Shown: positions 1 to 8,905, counted from the stretch's first letter. The stretch is DNA of 57,254 nucleotides from Nitrosomonas sp. (GCA_028577615.1 JAJSDU010000016.1:1-57254), one strand, 5' to 3'. Notes: generated from the letters alone by a model not told the origin. Translations and numbers: made by a program.

Positions 1-180
1 CGTATCGACGATTTCCGCACCCGCCGCGCGATAAAAATCATCATCAAGACCGATAGCCTGTCCCGCATTTTTCTGCACGATGACTTGATGGTCATGTAAA
101 ACGAGTTCACGTACCGAGGCCGAAGTCAGGCCGACACGGTTTTCATGTGTTTTAATTTCTTTTGGAACGCCAATCAGCAT
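1..180 (-). CDS. ald: Alanine dehydrogenase, N-terminal part (cut by window edge)
   Basis: The reverse strand from position 180 reads MLIGVPKEIKTHENRVGL and stays open to the window edge, giving 60 residues. This opening, followed by a conserved NAG..IG..D..Y..AGA pattern, is the start of the alanine dehydrogenase / transhydrogenase N-terminal domain. The family catalyses NAD-dependent oxidative deamination of L-alanine to pyruvate and ammonia in the cytoplasm. A GGAG sequence lies just upstream of the ATG. The rest of the gene is outside the window, so completeness cannot be judged. A transhydrogenase alpha subunit shares this domain and is the main alternative. Confidence 0.85.
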   Translation of the reverse strand, partial: MLIGVPKEIKTHENRVGLTSASVRELVLHDHQVIVQKNAGQAIGLDDDFYRAAGAEIVDT

Positions 181-425
181 TTTGAGCTCCTGCGGGTAAT
201 AAAAAAGATTAAACAGGTTTTATGGGGTATTTATTGAATCACCGAATTTTAATATGCGCTAAGCTGTTGTGATAAAAAACACAGCGCGCCGATGCCAGAC
301 TCGTTATTATGCATTCAACGCATCATGTTTGTTTGTTCTTCCGGTAACTTTTACTACTCTCCTTTAACCAGCTTTGCGCAGCAGCATGCCCTGGCTGGTT
401 TTTTCTTGCTCAAATCCGAAACCGC

Positions 426-574
426 CTGGGAGGCTGTTGAAAAATGTAATCGAGGCAGCCGATTGTCTGGTAAAAACAGACGGGAAAGCGGAGTTTGCAG
501 GTGATTAATGCGCATTTTGAGCCTGTTTTTTTACGCCGCAGCAGCAGGCGGATAATTTTTCAACGGCCTGCTAG
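426..574. repeat. Dispersed repeat family 1, copy A (MITE/REP-like, internally shortened)
   Basis: The element is bounded by imperfect inverted ends, CTGGGAGGCTGTTGAAAAAT at 426-445 and its near complement at 555-574 (about 16 of 20 match). A nested inverted repeat lies inside (TAAAAACAG near 471, CTGTTTTTTTA near 520). A second copy lies at 43332-43544 and shares both ends, the tract aaagcggagttt and the tract aatgcgcattttgagcc. Copy A lacks about 65 bases of the middle of copy B. The right end carries the TAG stop codon (571-573, reverse strand) of the adjacent SDR gene. No transposase is encoded. A 70-codon open frame at 292-504 runs into it and looks non-coding. Confidence 0.8.
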
Positions 575-1311
575 ATGATTCCGCCATTGGCGCCAATATT
601 CTGTCCGGTAATCCAGCGGGCTTCTTCGCTGGCCAGAAACAATACGATCTGCGCGATGTCATCGGTTTCGCCAATCCGGCCAAGTGACGATAACGCGGCC
701 ATGCGCTGGATATCTTCTTCGGTTTTTCCGGCGCGGAACATATCGGTGAAAACAGGGCCCGGTGAAACCGAATTCACCGTGATGCCGCGTTCACCGATTT
801 CACGTGCAAAAATCCGCGTCAACTGTTCAACCGCGCCTTTCGTTGCGGCATAGGGGCCGTATTTGGGCAGCATCAACCGCGTTACCGTGCTGGAAATATT
901 CACGATACGGCCATGATCTGCCAGACGTACGGCCGCTTCGCGCAGGGTATAAAAAATGCTTTTGAGATTGATGTCGAGAATACGGTCAAATTCGTCGTCC
1001 GTGAATTCGGCAATATTTTTGAAAATAAGTATGCCGGCATTGTTGACAAGAATATCGATGCGTCCGAAATGTTCGATTGCGGCATCGAACAGGCACCGTA
1101 CATCGTCAGGATTGCTGACATCCGCCTGCACTGCGACGCATTTGCCGCCGGTTTGCGTAATGTTCATGCAGATTTCATCGGCAGCCTGATAGTCATGCGC
1201 GTAATTGACAACAACCCTGGCGCCCGCGCGGGCCAGCCGCAGGGCAATTTCAGCGCCAATGCCCCGCGATGAGCCGGTAACAATGGCGACTTTTTCATAA
1301 AGTCCCGTCAC
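571..1311 (-). CDS. SDR-family NAD(P)-dependent oxidoreductase
   Basis: A 246-residue classical short-chain dehydrogenase/reductase of normal family length. It shows the Rossmann glycine motif TGSSRGIG (12-19), NNAG (90-93), and the catalytic Ser141, Tyr154 and Lys158 in the YxxxK arrangement. The C-terminal TGQ..GANGG is typical of FabG-like enzymes, but the substrate cannot be read from sequence. The start is GTG, overlapping the tatD stop codon as GTGA, so it is translationally coupled downstream of tatD. Its TAG stop lies inside the end of a dispersed repeat. It could be a 3-oxoacyl reductase or a sugar or steroid dehydrogenase; only the family is certain. Confidence 0.88.
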   Translation of the reverse strand: MTGLYEKVAIVTGSSRGIGAEIALRLARAGARVVVNYAHDYQAADEICMNITQTGGKCVAVQADVSNPDDVRCLFDAAIEHFGRIDILVNNAGILIFKNIAEFTDDEFDRILDINLKSIFYTLREAAVRLADHGRIVNISSTVTRLMLPKYGPYAATKGAVEQLTRIFAREIGERGITVNSVSPGPVFTDMFRAGKTEEDIQRMAALSSLGRIGETDDIAQIVLFLASEEARWITGQNIGANGGII

Positions 1312-2096
1312 AGGGATGTCTCCGGAATGTTGTCAGGAATCTTGAATAATTTGAGAAAATTGCCGGTTGTGGCGGCAGCGATTTCCTGCAGGTCAACGGC
1401 GCGCAAACGGGCGATTTCTTCGGCAACGTGACGCACGAAAGCGGGTTGATTCAGTTTACCGCGAAACGGAACGGGCGCAAGATACGGTGAGTCGGTTTCG
1501 ATCAGCATGCGGTCCAGCGGCGTTTTTATTGCGACATCCTTAAGTGCGGTTGCATTTTTAAAGGTAACAATGCCGGAAAAGGAAATATAGAAATTCATTT
1601 CGATCGCCTGTTGCGCCACCACCCAGCTTTCGGTAAAACAATGCATGACCCCGCCGACCTGATCGGCGGCTTCTTCGCGCATGATGCGCAGCGTATCGTC
1701 CGCCGCGGAACGGGTATGGATGATCAACGGCTTGCCGGATTGCCGCGCGGCGCGGATATGCTGGCGGAAACGTTCGCGTTGCCATTCCAGATCGCCTGTG
1801 AGACGATAATAATCCAGACCGGTTTCTCCGATGGCGATGACTTTGGGATGATCAGCCAGCCGGGCAATCTGTTCAGCGTCGGGTTCATCGTCAATTTCGT
1901 AATCGGGATGCACGCCAACTGATGCGAACAGATTGTCATGGGCCTCGGCCAGGGCCAGTACGCGTGGAAAATCGGTCAGATTAACGCTGACACAAAGTGC
2001 ATGGGTGACCTGGTTGGTCGCCATGTTACGCAACAGCGCTTCGAGATCGCTGGCAAGATCTGGAAAGTCCAGATGGCAGTGTGAGTCGATAAACAT
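1308..2096 (-). CDS. tatD: TatD-family hydrolase (metal-dependent DNase)
   Basis: A 262-residue TIM-barrel metal hydrolase. The N-terminal HxH pair is in FIDSHCHLD (His6, His8). The family motifs GETGLDYY, IIHTR, MHCF and ETDSPYLAP follow in order and carry the remaining metal ligands. TatD/YcfH enzymes are cytoplasmic and act as 3'-5' exonucleases or DNases; the YcfH subgroup also fits. A GAAAGGAAC ribosome-binding sequence precedes the ATG. It is the first gene of a two-gene operon with the downstream SDR, which starts inside its stop codon. A dispersed repeat lies about 20 bases upstream, so the promoter may be in or beyond that repeat. Confidence 0.92.
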   Translation of the reverse strand: MFIDSHCHLDFPDLASDLEALLRNMATNQVTHALCVSVNLTDFPRVLALAEAHDNLFASVGVHPDYEIDDEPDAEQIARLADHPKVIAIGETGLDYYRLTGDLEWQRERFRQHIRAARQSGKPLIIHTRSAADDTLRIMREEAADQVGGVMHCFTESWVVAQQAIEMNFYISFSGIVTFKNATALKDVAIKTPLDRMLIETDSPYLAPVPFRGKLNQPAFVRHVAEEIARLRAVDLQEIAAATTGNFLKLFKIPDNIPETSL

Positions 2097-2117
2097 AAGT
2101 TCCTTTCAAGGACATCT

Positions 2118-2216
2118 CTAAAAATCCAGATTTTGTCACAACACTTAGTTGCTCGCAAAAAATGCCTCCTTACATATCAATCATATGCTGCGTCAACATT
2201 TTTTGCTCGCGCCGCG
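2118..2216. repeat. Dispersed repeat family 2, copy A (right end merged into queD)
   Basis: The tract shares most of its sequence with 53398-53500, including TTTTGTCACAACACTT, GCTCGCAAAAAA, ATATGCTGCGTCAA and TTTTTTGCTCGC-like blocks. Its left end, CTAAAAATCCAGATTTT, matches the left inverted end of the complete copy. The right inverted end is missing. The last 24 bases (2193-2216) are the reverse-strand codons for the final residues and stop of queD. It occupies the space between tatD and queD. The other copy defines the full element. Confidence 0.78.
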
Positions 2217-2651
2217 CACAGCATCCGCCCAGCAGTTCGGTGTTTCATATAAGCGTACTTTTTCCAGTTGCAGGTGATTGCCATAAGTATCCTGATAGGC
2301 TTTGTCGAGGAGGTTGAAGGCAATTACCGCGAGATTCTCGGCAGTGGGCTGCACGTCGAGCACAATGGTTTTATGTCCTTCCAGTGTTTGCAGAAATTGC
2401 ATGACCGGCAGATCACCGGAATAGACCAGGAATGCATGATCCCATTGATCAACCAGCACTTTTCTCGCAATTCGCTTGACTTCGGAAAAATCCATCACCA
2501 TTCCTTGTTGCGCTACACCTTTCTCGGCGATAATATCACCGGAGAGCGTTATTTCAATGGCATAGCGATGTCCGTGCAAATGGCGGCACTGGCTGTTGTG
2601 CGTTGATATTCTGTGACCAGCGTCGAATTCCAGTCTGCGTGTAATTAACAT
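2193..2651 (-). CDS. queD: 6-carboxytetrahydropterin synthase (QueD)
   Basis: A 152-residue protein of the 6-pyruvoyl-tetrahydropterin synthase family. Zinc ligands are His13, His26 and His28 (FDAGHR, HLHGHRY) and the catalytic Cys is Cys22, with the same spacing as in E. coli QueD. The motifs MVMDF, DHAF and YETPNCWAD complete the fold. The enzyme converts 7,8-dihydroneopterin triphosphate to 6-carboxy-tetrahydropterin in queuosine synthesis. The tail after WADAV (RGASKKC) is encoded by the end of a dispersed repeat, so the original C-terminus appears to have been replaced. This lies outside the catalytic core and probably leaves the enzyme active. A radical SAM gene diverges about 43 bases upstream. 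Confidence 0.93.
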   Translation of the reverse strand: MLITRRLEFDAGHRISTHNSQCRHLHGHRYAIEITLSGDIIAEKGVAQQGMVMDFSEVKRIARKVLVDQWDHAFLVYSGDLPVMQFLQTLEGHKTIVLDVQPTAENLAVIAFNLLDKAYQDTYGNHLQLEKVRLYETPNCWADAVRGASKKC

Positions 2652-2694
2652 ACGGGCATTTTTTCATCAGTTGATTTTTAGCAGGATTGTACCA

Positions 2695-3555
2695 TTGCAG
2701 AAAGCTTCGGACTTACTGAAAACGACAGACCACAGCCGCGATACGGCCGGACTGACTTACGTGTATCCCGTTGTTTCACGTCGCGCGGGCGGGGTATCCA
2801 TAGGCATCAATCTTAATCCGAACAACGCGTGTAACTGGCGCTGCATTTATTGCCAGGTTCCCGGACTCAAACGCGGTGTTGCGCCGCCTGTCGATCTGAG
2901 CAGGCTGGAAGCGGAATTGCGCGGATTTCTGACGGAACTGATTGATGGCCGTTTCATGCAGGAGAAAGTGCCGCCCGAGGCGCGGCATATCCGCGATATT
3001 GCATTGTCAGGCAACGGCGAGCCGACCAGCGCCAAAGCGTTTGCTCAGGTCATTGAATTGATTGGCCGTGTTAAAGAGGATTTTCCTTTGCCGGATGATT
3101 TGAAACTGGTTTTGATTACCAATGGCAGTTTTATCGACCGGCCTTATGTATTGGCCGGACTGAAGCGCATGGCCGAATTAAATGGCGAGATCTGGTTCAA
3201 GCTCGACAGCGCGACGCGTGAAGGGCGGTTGCGCATTAACAGCACACGCATGAGCCTCAGGCGGGTTCGCGACAATTTGAAACTGGCGGTCTCCTATTGT
3301 CCGACCTGGCTGCAAACCTGTGTCTTCAATCAGCATGGTCAGCCGCCATCGGAGGAAGAAACTACTGCTTATCTGGCGTTTGTTGAAGAATTGATGGCGG
3401 ATGGCATCGTTTTGAGCGGTGTGCTGCTTTATGGTATTGAACGTGCGTCGTACCAACCCGAGTCGTCATCGCTGGCTAAAGTCGATGAAGCCTGGTTTAT
3501 TGCTTTCGCAAACAGAATCAGCGCGCTGGGCCTGCATGTCAGGCAAAGCTATTGA
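2695..3555 (+). CDS. Radical SAM protein (COG0731-like)
   Basis: A protein of about 286 residues with a canonical CxxxCxxC cluster (CNWRCIYC, near residue 46 of this start) that binds a 4Fe-4S cluster and S-adenosylmethionine. The later SGNGEPT motif corresponds to the family GGE-type strand. The preceding INLNPNNAC resembles COG0731 Fe-S oxidoreductases. It is longer than typical QueE and does not match it well, although it diverges from queD. I chose TTG at 2695 because AGGA lies 8 bases upstream; an earlier TTG at 2671 would leave only 19 bases from the queD start. The substrate is unknown. Confidence 0.8.
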   Translation: MQKASDLLKTTDHSRDTAGLTYVYPVVSRRAGGVSIGINLNPNNACNWRCIYCQVPGLKRGVAPPVDLSRLEAELRGFLTELIDGRFMQEKVPPEARHIRDIALSGNGEPTSAKAFAQVIELIGRVKEDFPLPDDLKLVLITNGSFIDRPYVLAGLKRMAELNGEIWFKLDSATREGRLRINSTRMSLRRVRDNLKLAVSYCPTWLQTCVFNQHGQPPSEEETTAYLAFVEELMADGIVLSGVLLYGIERASYQPESSSLAKVDEAWFIAFANRISALGLHVRQSY

Positions 3556-3655
3556 ATGAAAAAACTCTTTGGTCGTATTGAATCAAATTGCATTGCATGT
3601 TGTATTTAGACAACAATTGCTATTCATGAAGAATATCTTTATTTATCAGCCGATT

Positions 3656-3687
3656 GTGTGGAAGTGGTTTTTACGGCACTTCCGCAC
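3656..3687 (+). terminator. Hairpin downstream of the radical SAM gene (possible terminator)
   Basis: GTGTGGAAGTG at 3656-3666 pairs with CACTTCCGCAC at 3677-3687 (10 of 11), with a 10-base loop. It lies about 100 bases after the radical SAM stop codon. The following sequence is T/A-rich but has no clean T-run, so termination is only plausible. Confidence 0.35.
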
Positions 3688-3837
3688 TTCGATGTAATTT
3701 ATTCATTTATTGAGTAAAAAAAGGCATTTCGGGGAACTTATTTGTGACTTCATGATAAATTATCGTTGCTTATAATTGTTTGAGAAGCCGGTTTTTAAAT
3801 TATCCTTCAGCGTTTCAGATCTGTTTTATACACATCG

Positions 3838-3921
3838 CACTTCAAAATTCGGTTTTTATGAATTATTTCATCCAGCTTTCTTGCGGTCGGAGAAGGGCCG
3901 CCAATGCCGGATTTTGAAGTG
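3838..3921 (+). promoter_or_regulatory. Inverted repeat in the porin upstream region
   Basis: CACTTCAAAATTCGG (3838-3852) and CCGGATTTTGAAGTG (3907-3921) are inverted copies with one mismatch and a 54-base spacer. They lie 80-160 bases upstream of the porin ATG, in an otherwise gene-free stretch of about 445 bases (3556-4000). They could be paired operator half-sites or an mRNA leader structure. The start codon itself is preceded by CAGGAG at a good distance. Nothing else coding is visible in the stretch. Confidence 0.35.
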
Positions 3922-4000
3922 TGATAAGTACATAAACCAAACTTCCAATTGAAGAAATAACAGGTACTTTAACAACAGTAACAACAGGAGTTGATACACA

Positions 4001-5644
4001 ATGCGTTCGTTTTTACCTTCGGCCTTGTTCCTGGTCAATGCATCCAGGCGCGGGGTCGGTTTCGTTGCCAGTTTGCCTGGTTATGCGCTGGCGTTTATTT
4101 TGTTTGTCTTTGTTTCCCAGGTACATGCATCAAACCAGGATGCAGCATCAGTCCAGACAACCCACAATAGCAAATTTGACTTCTCGAAAGTCCCCCCGGT
4201 AACACCTATGCCAAGGCCCGGCCTGTTTGCCGCGCCGCCATCCGGGCCCGGTTATTACTCCGTCTGGGATCTGATTACTGGCAATCAGCGCGAAAATCGT
4301 CCGGCCCGGCCGTATCCGCCGATGGCGTTAATGCCGACCTCGGCTTTTGATGTTGATTTCAGATATCTGGACAATCCCGAGCATGAAAAGGATTTTTTTG
4401 ATCCGGTAAAGCGGATCCCTATGGGCAGTGACTGGCTTTTATCTTTTGGTGGAAGCTTCTGGTACCGTTATGTCCATGAAACTGACAGTCGCCTGAATGC
4501 CGCCGGCATCAACAACGATTTCCATTTGCTGCGCACGCGCGTGCATGCTGATTTATGGTATCAGGATCGCGTACGGTTGTTTGCTGAATTGCTTGATGCG
4601 CGCGCATTCAGTGGAGAACTGACACCGCTCGGTATTGAAAGAAACCATACTGATATGTTGAATCTGTTCGCCGATATCAAACTGGCGGATATCAACGGGC
4701 CGGTCTATTTCAGGGCGGGCCGCCAGGAATTGCTGTACGGCTCGCAACGACTGATTTCGACGCTGGACTGGGCAAATACACGGCGCACATTCCAAGGTGG
4801 CAAGATTTTCTGGCGTAACCAGAAATTCGATCTGGATGCATTCTGGGTGCGCCCGATGAAAACCGAGAAAGGTGAATTCGATAACTGGGATACGCAACAG
4901 AATTTCTGGGGATTGTGGGGCAGCATCAAGCCTCTGCCGGGACATTTGATCGATCTGTATTATCTGGGTCTGGATAATCAGAATCCGGTATCCGCGCAGA
5001 ATGTTGCGATTGGTAACGTGATCGGCGGTGATTTTTCAATACACACCTGGGGTGGCCGTCTGGTAGGTAACTTTGACCGTATTCTTTATGAACTGGAAGG
5101 TATGTATCAGTGGGGCAAACGGTCAAGTCTCGACGTATCGGCATTTGCCGTTGCGACAGGGGTGGGTTACCACATTCCGCTTCCGATGAATCCGCATGTC
5201 TGGATTCGCTATGATTTTGCTTCCGGCGATGCGAATCCGAATGACGGCAGAAGCAGTACATTCAACCATCTTTTTCCGTTTGGTCATTACTACCTGGGAT
5301 TCATGGATCAGGTCGGACGTCAGAATATTCATGACTTCAATGCACAGTTCACGATGAATCCCGTACCCTGGTTTACATTCATATCGCAGTATCATCGCTA
5401 TTATCTGGCCAATGAACGCGATTACCTCTACAACGCGGGAGGCGTGGCGATCATCAGAGATTCGACGGGTCAATCAGGCAGTCATGTAGGTGATGAGATC
5501 GATTTTCGCGCGAATATTCATGTGAGCCGTCATCAGGATATATTGGTAGGCTATTCAAAATTGTTCAGCGGAGATTTTCTGCAGGCGCAAAGGCCTGGTG
5601 TGAATTCCGATTTGTTCTATGTACAGTACAACTTCAGATTCTGA
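4001..5644 (+). CDS. Alginate-export-family outer-membrane beta-barrel porin
   Basis: A 547-residue secreted protein. A long N-terminal leader with a hydrophobic core ends near VHAS (about residue 43). A proline-rich linker follows, then alternating aromatic strands. The pattern SFGGSFWYRYVHE, LLRTRVHADLW, FRAGRQELLYGSQRL is characteristic of the alginate_exp barrel family. The protein ends ...YVQYNFRF with a terminal Phe, as outer-membrane barrels do. The solute is unknown, because many members are not alginate porins and no alginate genes are nearby. The gene stands alone, with an inverted repeat upstream and a hairpin downstream. The exact signal cleavage site is uncertain. Confidence 0.85.
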   Translation: MRSFLPSALFLVNASRRGVGFVASLPGYALAFILFVFVSQVHASNQDAASVQTTHNSKFDFSKVPPVTPMPRPGLFAAPPSGPGYYSVWDLITGNQRENRPARPYPPMALMPTSAFDVDFRYLDNPEHEKDFFDPVKRIPMGSDWLLSFGGSFWYRYVHETDSRLNAAGINNDFHLLRTRVHADLWYQDRVRLFAELLDARAFSGELTPLGIERNHTDMLNLFADIKLADINGPVYFRAGRQELLYGSQRLISTLDWANTRRTFQGGKIFWRNQKFDLDAFWVRPMKTEKGEFDNWDTQQNFWGLWGSIKPLPGHLIDLYYLGLDNQNPVSAQNVAIGNVIGGDFSIHTWGGRLVGNFDRILYELEGMYQWGKRSSLDVSAFAVATGVGYHIPLPMNPHVWIRYDFASGDANPNDGRSSTFNHLFPFGHYYLGFMDQVGRQNIHDFNAQFTMNPVPWFTFISQYHRYYLANERDYLYNAGGVAIIRDSTGQSGSHVGDEIDFRANIHVSRHQDILVGYSKLFSGDFLQAQRPGVNSDLFYVQYNFRF

Positions 5645-5671
5645 CATGATTATGAATTGATTGAAGTTTGT

Positions 5672-5726
5672 ACAATCGCTGGCAGTTTCCTTATTTTTTG
5701 ACGGATCAAGGAAATTGCCGGATTGT
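5672..5726 (+). terminator. Long hairpin after the porin gene
   Basis: GGCAGTTTCCTT (5681-5692) pairs with AAGGAAATTGCC (5708-5719), one pair being G-T. Outer arms ACAATC (5672-5677) and GATTGT (5721-5726) extend the stem. It begins about 28 bases after the porin stop codon. There is no downstream T-run, so it may act as an mRNA stabiliser rather than a terminator. Confidence 0.45.
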
Positions 5727-5904
5727 ATAACCCGGCAAAATTCTGTCATGCATCGGGTTCAGGAAGTGGATTGCGTTGTTGCGGTGACCACTGAACAGAT
5801 AGAAATCAATGTATTTTCGTGATTTGAAACCGATTGATTTTCATTCGCCTAGTTCGGTTAACTGAGCGGCTAACTGAAAACCAGCATTTTTTAGAGAGAA
5901 ATCT

Positions 5905-7836
5905 ATGTGTGGAATAGTGGGTCTGTTCGATATGCGCGGAAAAAGTGAAGTCGACCGGGAATTGCTGGTACGAATGAATCAGACCCAGGAACATCGCGGG
6001 CCGGATGAAGGGGAGGTGTATATTGAACCGGGATTAGGTCTGGGGCATCGCCGTCTGTCCATCATGGATGTTGCCAGTGGTCAGCAACCGCTTTTTAATG
6101 AAGATGGCAGCGTGGTGGTGATTTTTAACGGCGAGATCTATAACTATCGTGATCTGGCGGAACAACTGACTGCAGCGGGCCATCAGTTTAGAACACACTG
6201 CGATACGGAAGTCATTGTGCATGCCTGGGAAGAGTGGGGCGAACAATGCGTTGATCATTTTCGCGGCATGTTTGCATTCGGCGTTTGGGACAGAAATCAG
6301 GAAGTGCTTTTTCTGGCGCGCGACCGCCTGGGTATCAAGCCGATGTATTACGCAATACTCGCTAACGGGCAGTTTATTTTTTCTTCCGAACTCAAAGCGA
6401 TTCTGGCGCACCCTGATTTCAAACGTGAAATGAATCCCTGCGCGGTCGAGGATTATTTTGCCTACGGTTATATTCCCGAGCCTAAAACAATATTTCAGCA
6501 GGCCAGCAAGCTTTCTCCCGGATTTTCTCTGAAATTGCGGCGCGGCCAGCCAACAGTTCAACCGCGAAAATATTGGGATGTCCCGTTTAAGCAGCTTGCT
6601 GCCATCGATGAAACCGAAGCGATGGAAACACTGATCGCTAAATTACGCGAATCTGTTGACATTCATTTAATGACCGAAGTACCACTGGGCGCTTTTCTTT
6701 CCGGCGGTGTGGATTCGAGCGCGGTGGTCGCCATGATGAGCGGAATCATGAGCGAGCCCGTCAATACCTGCTCGATTTCTTTTGGCAATCCTGAATTTAA
6801 TGAATCCCGTTATGCGCAGGAAGTCGCCGAACGTTATCATACCAATCATCATGTCGATCAAGTCGAGTCTGACGATTTCGAACTTATCGACAAGCTGGCG
6901 TTGCTGTACGATGAACCCTTTGCCGACAGTTCCGCATTGCCAACTTACCGTGTGTGCGAACTGGCGCGTCAGCGCGTTACCGTGGCGTTATCCGGTGATG
7001 GTGGCGACGAGAATATGGCGGGTTACAGGCGTTACCGCTGGTATATGCACGAGGAAAAACTGCGTTCCGCGCTACCGCTGAGCGTGCGCAAACCGCTGTT
7101 TGGATTGCTGGGCGCCATTTATCCAAAAGCCGACTGGGCGCCCCGGGTTTTCCGCGCCAAGGCTACATTTGAAGCGTTAGCACGCGATTCGGTTGAAGGC
7201 TATTTTCACAGTGTTTCAATTATGAGCGATAGCATGCGACGGCAACTCTTTGCACCGGTTTTCAGGCAGAAACTGCAAAGCTACCGGGCGGTGGATGTGC
7301 TGCAGGAATATGCAAAGCAGTCGCCCACGGATGATCCGCTATCGCGGGTACAGTATCTGGATATGAAAACCTATCTTGTCGGCGATATTCTGACTAAAGT
7401 GGACAGGGCCAGCATGGCGCATGCACTGGAAGTCAGAGTGCCGCTGCTCGATCATGAGCTGGTCGAATGGATGTCTTCCCTGCCAGCCTCTGTCAAATTG
7501 AAAAACGGCGAAGGGAAGTATATTTTCAAGAAAGCCTTGGAACCTTATCTTTCCGATAATATCCTGTACCGCAACAAAATGGGCTTTTCAGTGCCGCTCG
7601 CTGACTGGTTCAGAGGGCCGCTGCGCCAGCATGTGCGTGACGCGGTTCTAGGACCGGTGCTGGCTGAAACGGGAATTTTTAACCGGAGTTATCTTGAAGA
7701 GCTGGTGGATCATCACCAGTCAGGCAAAAGAGATTACAGCGCGCCGCTATGGACGCTGCTGATGTTTGAATCTTTCATGCGCAATATCGTTAATGGCGAG
7801 AATCGGTTTGTTTATGAGAGGAAGAAAGTGGCTTAA
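5905..7836 (+). CDS. Asparagine synthetase-like amidotransferase (exosortase A-associated type)
   Basis: A 643-residue class II glutamine amidotransferase. Cys2 (MCGIVG) is the glutaminase nucleophile, and HRGPD, HRRLSIMD and FNGEIYNY follow in the N-terminal domain. The synthetase domain carries the ATP PP-loop SGGVDSS near residue 265 and SGDGGDE near 365. Overall it most resembles the amidotransferases linked to exosortase A/PEP-CTERM polysaccharide loci (TIGR03108-type), but no polysaccharide or exosortase gene is nearby. AGAGAGAAA precedes the ATG. Ordinary asparagine synthetase activity (AsnB) is the alternative; the fold is certain, the acceptor substrate is not. Confidence 0.85.
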   Translation: MCGIVGLFDMRGKSEVDRELLVRMNQTQEHRGPDEGEVYIEPGLGLGHRRLSIMDVASGQQPLFNEDGSVVVIFNGEIYNYRDLAEQLTAAGHQFRTHCDTEVIVHAWEEWGEQCVDHFRGMFAFGVWDRNQEVLFLARDRLGIKPMYYAILANGQFIFSSELKAILAHPDFKREMNPCAVEDYFAYGYIPEPKTIFQQASKLSPGFSLKLRRGQPTVQPRKYWDVPFKQLAAIDETEAMETLIAKLRESVDIHLMTEVPLGAFLSGGVDSSAVVAMMSGIMSEPVNTCSISFGNPEFNESRYAQEVAERYHTNHHVDQVESDDFELIDKLALLYDEPFADSSALPTYRVCELARQRVTVALSGDGGDENMAGYRRYRWYMHEEKLRSALPLSVRKPLFGLLGAIYPKADWAPRVFRAKATFEALARDSVEGYFHSVSIMSDSMRRQLFAPVFRQKLQSYRAVDVLQEYAKQSPTDDPLSRVQYLDMKTYLVGDILTKVDRASMAHALEVRVPLLDHELVEWMSSLPASVKLKNGEGKYIFKKALEPYLSDNILYRNKMGFSVPLADWFRGPLRQHVRDAVLGPVLAETGIFNRSYLEELVDHHQSGKRDYSAPLWTLLMFESFMRNIVNGENRFVYERKKVA

Positions 7837-7942
7837 CCTTTGCCTGCTGCCTGGCAGCGGTTTATCAGCGATGTGTTTGTCTGGTAGATCCGAATGTTTT
7901 ACCAGATTCTTTCCGAATGAATCTTCCTGAACGCGTTTGGTC

Positions 7943-8905
7943 CTACCGCAGGATGGTTTTGAACTTCTCGGTAGCGCGAAGCAGTGCCGCGAGAATTCCC
8001 GGTTCCCAGACCGAGTGCCCCGCGTCATCGATAATGATGTATTCTGCCTGTGGCCAGGCATGGTGCAGATCGTCAGCGCTGATGATCGGGCATACCGCGT
8101 CATAGCGGCCCTGCACTATCGTGGCCGGAATGCAATGCAGTTTGTGTGCATTGTCCAGCAGTGAATTTTCCGGCAGGAAAATGTCATGGCTGAAATAATG
8201 AGCTTCCATTCTGGCCAGTCCGAGAGCGACTGTGTCGCCAGCGAAATAATTGACTGTTTCAGGACTTGGCAGTAGCGTTGAACAGGAACCTTCATAGATG
8301 CTCCAGTCGCGCGCGGCAGGCATGTGTATTCCGGGGTCCGGATTTTGCAGTCGTTGATAATAGGCTGCGAGAATATCTTTTCGCTCTTCGGGATTCAGCG
8401 GGTCGACAAATTTACGCCACGCTTCCGGAAAAAAAGTCTGCAATCCGTACAGAAACCAGTCAATTTCCTTTTTCCGGCACAGGAAAATGCCGCGCAGAAT
8501 GAAGCCAAGACAACGCTCAGGATGCGCTTCTCCATAAGCAAGGGCTAGCGTGCTTCCCCAGGAACCGCCAAAAACAAGCCACTTGCTGATATTCAGGTGC
8601 GCTCTTAACCGCTCAAGATCAGCGATCAGTAAAGGTGTAGTATTATTACGTAATTCCCCTAGCGGTTTAGAGCGGCCAGCACCACGTTGGTCCAGAATGA
8701 TAATCCGGTAGCCTGCGGGATCAAAGAAACGCCGATGTGCTGGAGATGAACCGGCTCCCGGTCCGCCATGCAGGAAAACAACAGGTATGCCTTCCGGATT
8801 ACCGGATTGTTCCCAGTAAATCGTATGAATTTCATCGACTGGCAGCATGCCGTGCTGGTAGGGTTCAATTTCCGGGAATAAGTCAGGCGGTGCGTTAAAT
8901 TTCAT
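7943..8905 (-). CDS. pip: Proline iminopeptidase
   Basis: A 320-residue alpha/beta hydrolase of peptidase family S33. It has the oxyanion motif HGGPGAGSS, a second motif DQRGAGRS, the nucleophile elbow GGSWGS, and a C-terminal Asp (YDAVCP) and His (AGHSVWEPG) completing the triad. The opening Y..G.L.V...H..YWE.SGNP is typical of cytoplasmic Pip enzymes, which release N-terminal proline from peptides. Length is normal. It converges with the asparagine synthetase-like gene, with 106 bases between the stop codons and no clear operon partner. Confidence 0.93.
   Translation of the reverse strand: MKFNAPPDLFPEIEPYQHGMLPVDEIHTIYWEQSGNPEGIPVVFLHGGPGAGSSPAHRRFFDPAGYRIIILDQRGAGRSKPLGELRNNTTPLLIADLERLRAHLNISKWLVFGGSWGSTLALAYGEAHPERCLGFILRGIFLCRKKEIDWFLYGLQTFFPEAWRKFVDPLNPEERKDILAAYYQRLQNPDPGIHMPAARDWSIYEGSCSTLLPSPETVNYFAGDTVALGLARMEAHYFSHDIFLPENSLLDNAHKLHCIPATIVQGRYDAVCPIISADDLHHAWPQAEYIIIDDAGHSVWEPGILAALLRATEKFKTILR

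Noticed and set aside
366-400. AACCAGC...GCTGGTT followed by T residues as a terminator
   Set aside because: The 7-base stem has a 21-base loop and no gene on the plus strand ends here, so it is too weak to call.
292-504. A 70-codon plus-strand frame between ald and the SDR gene
   Set aside because: It has no ribosome-binding site, no recognisable domain, and its second half is repeat sequence.
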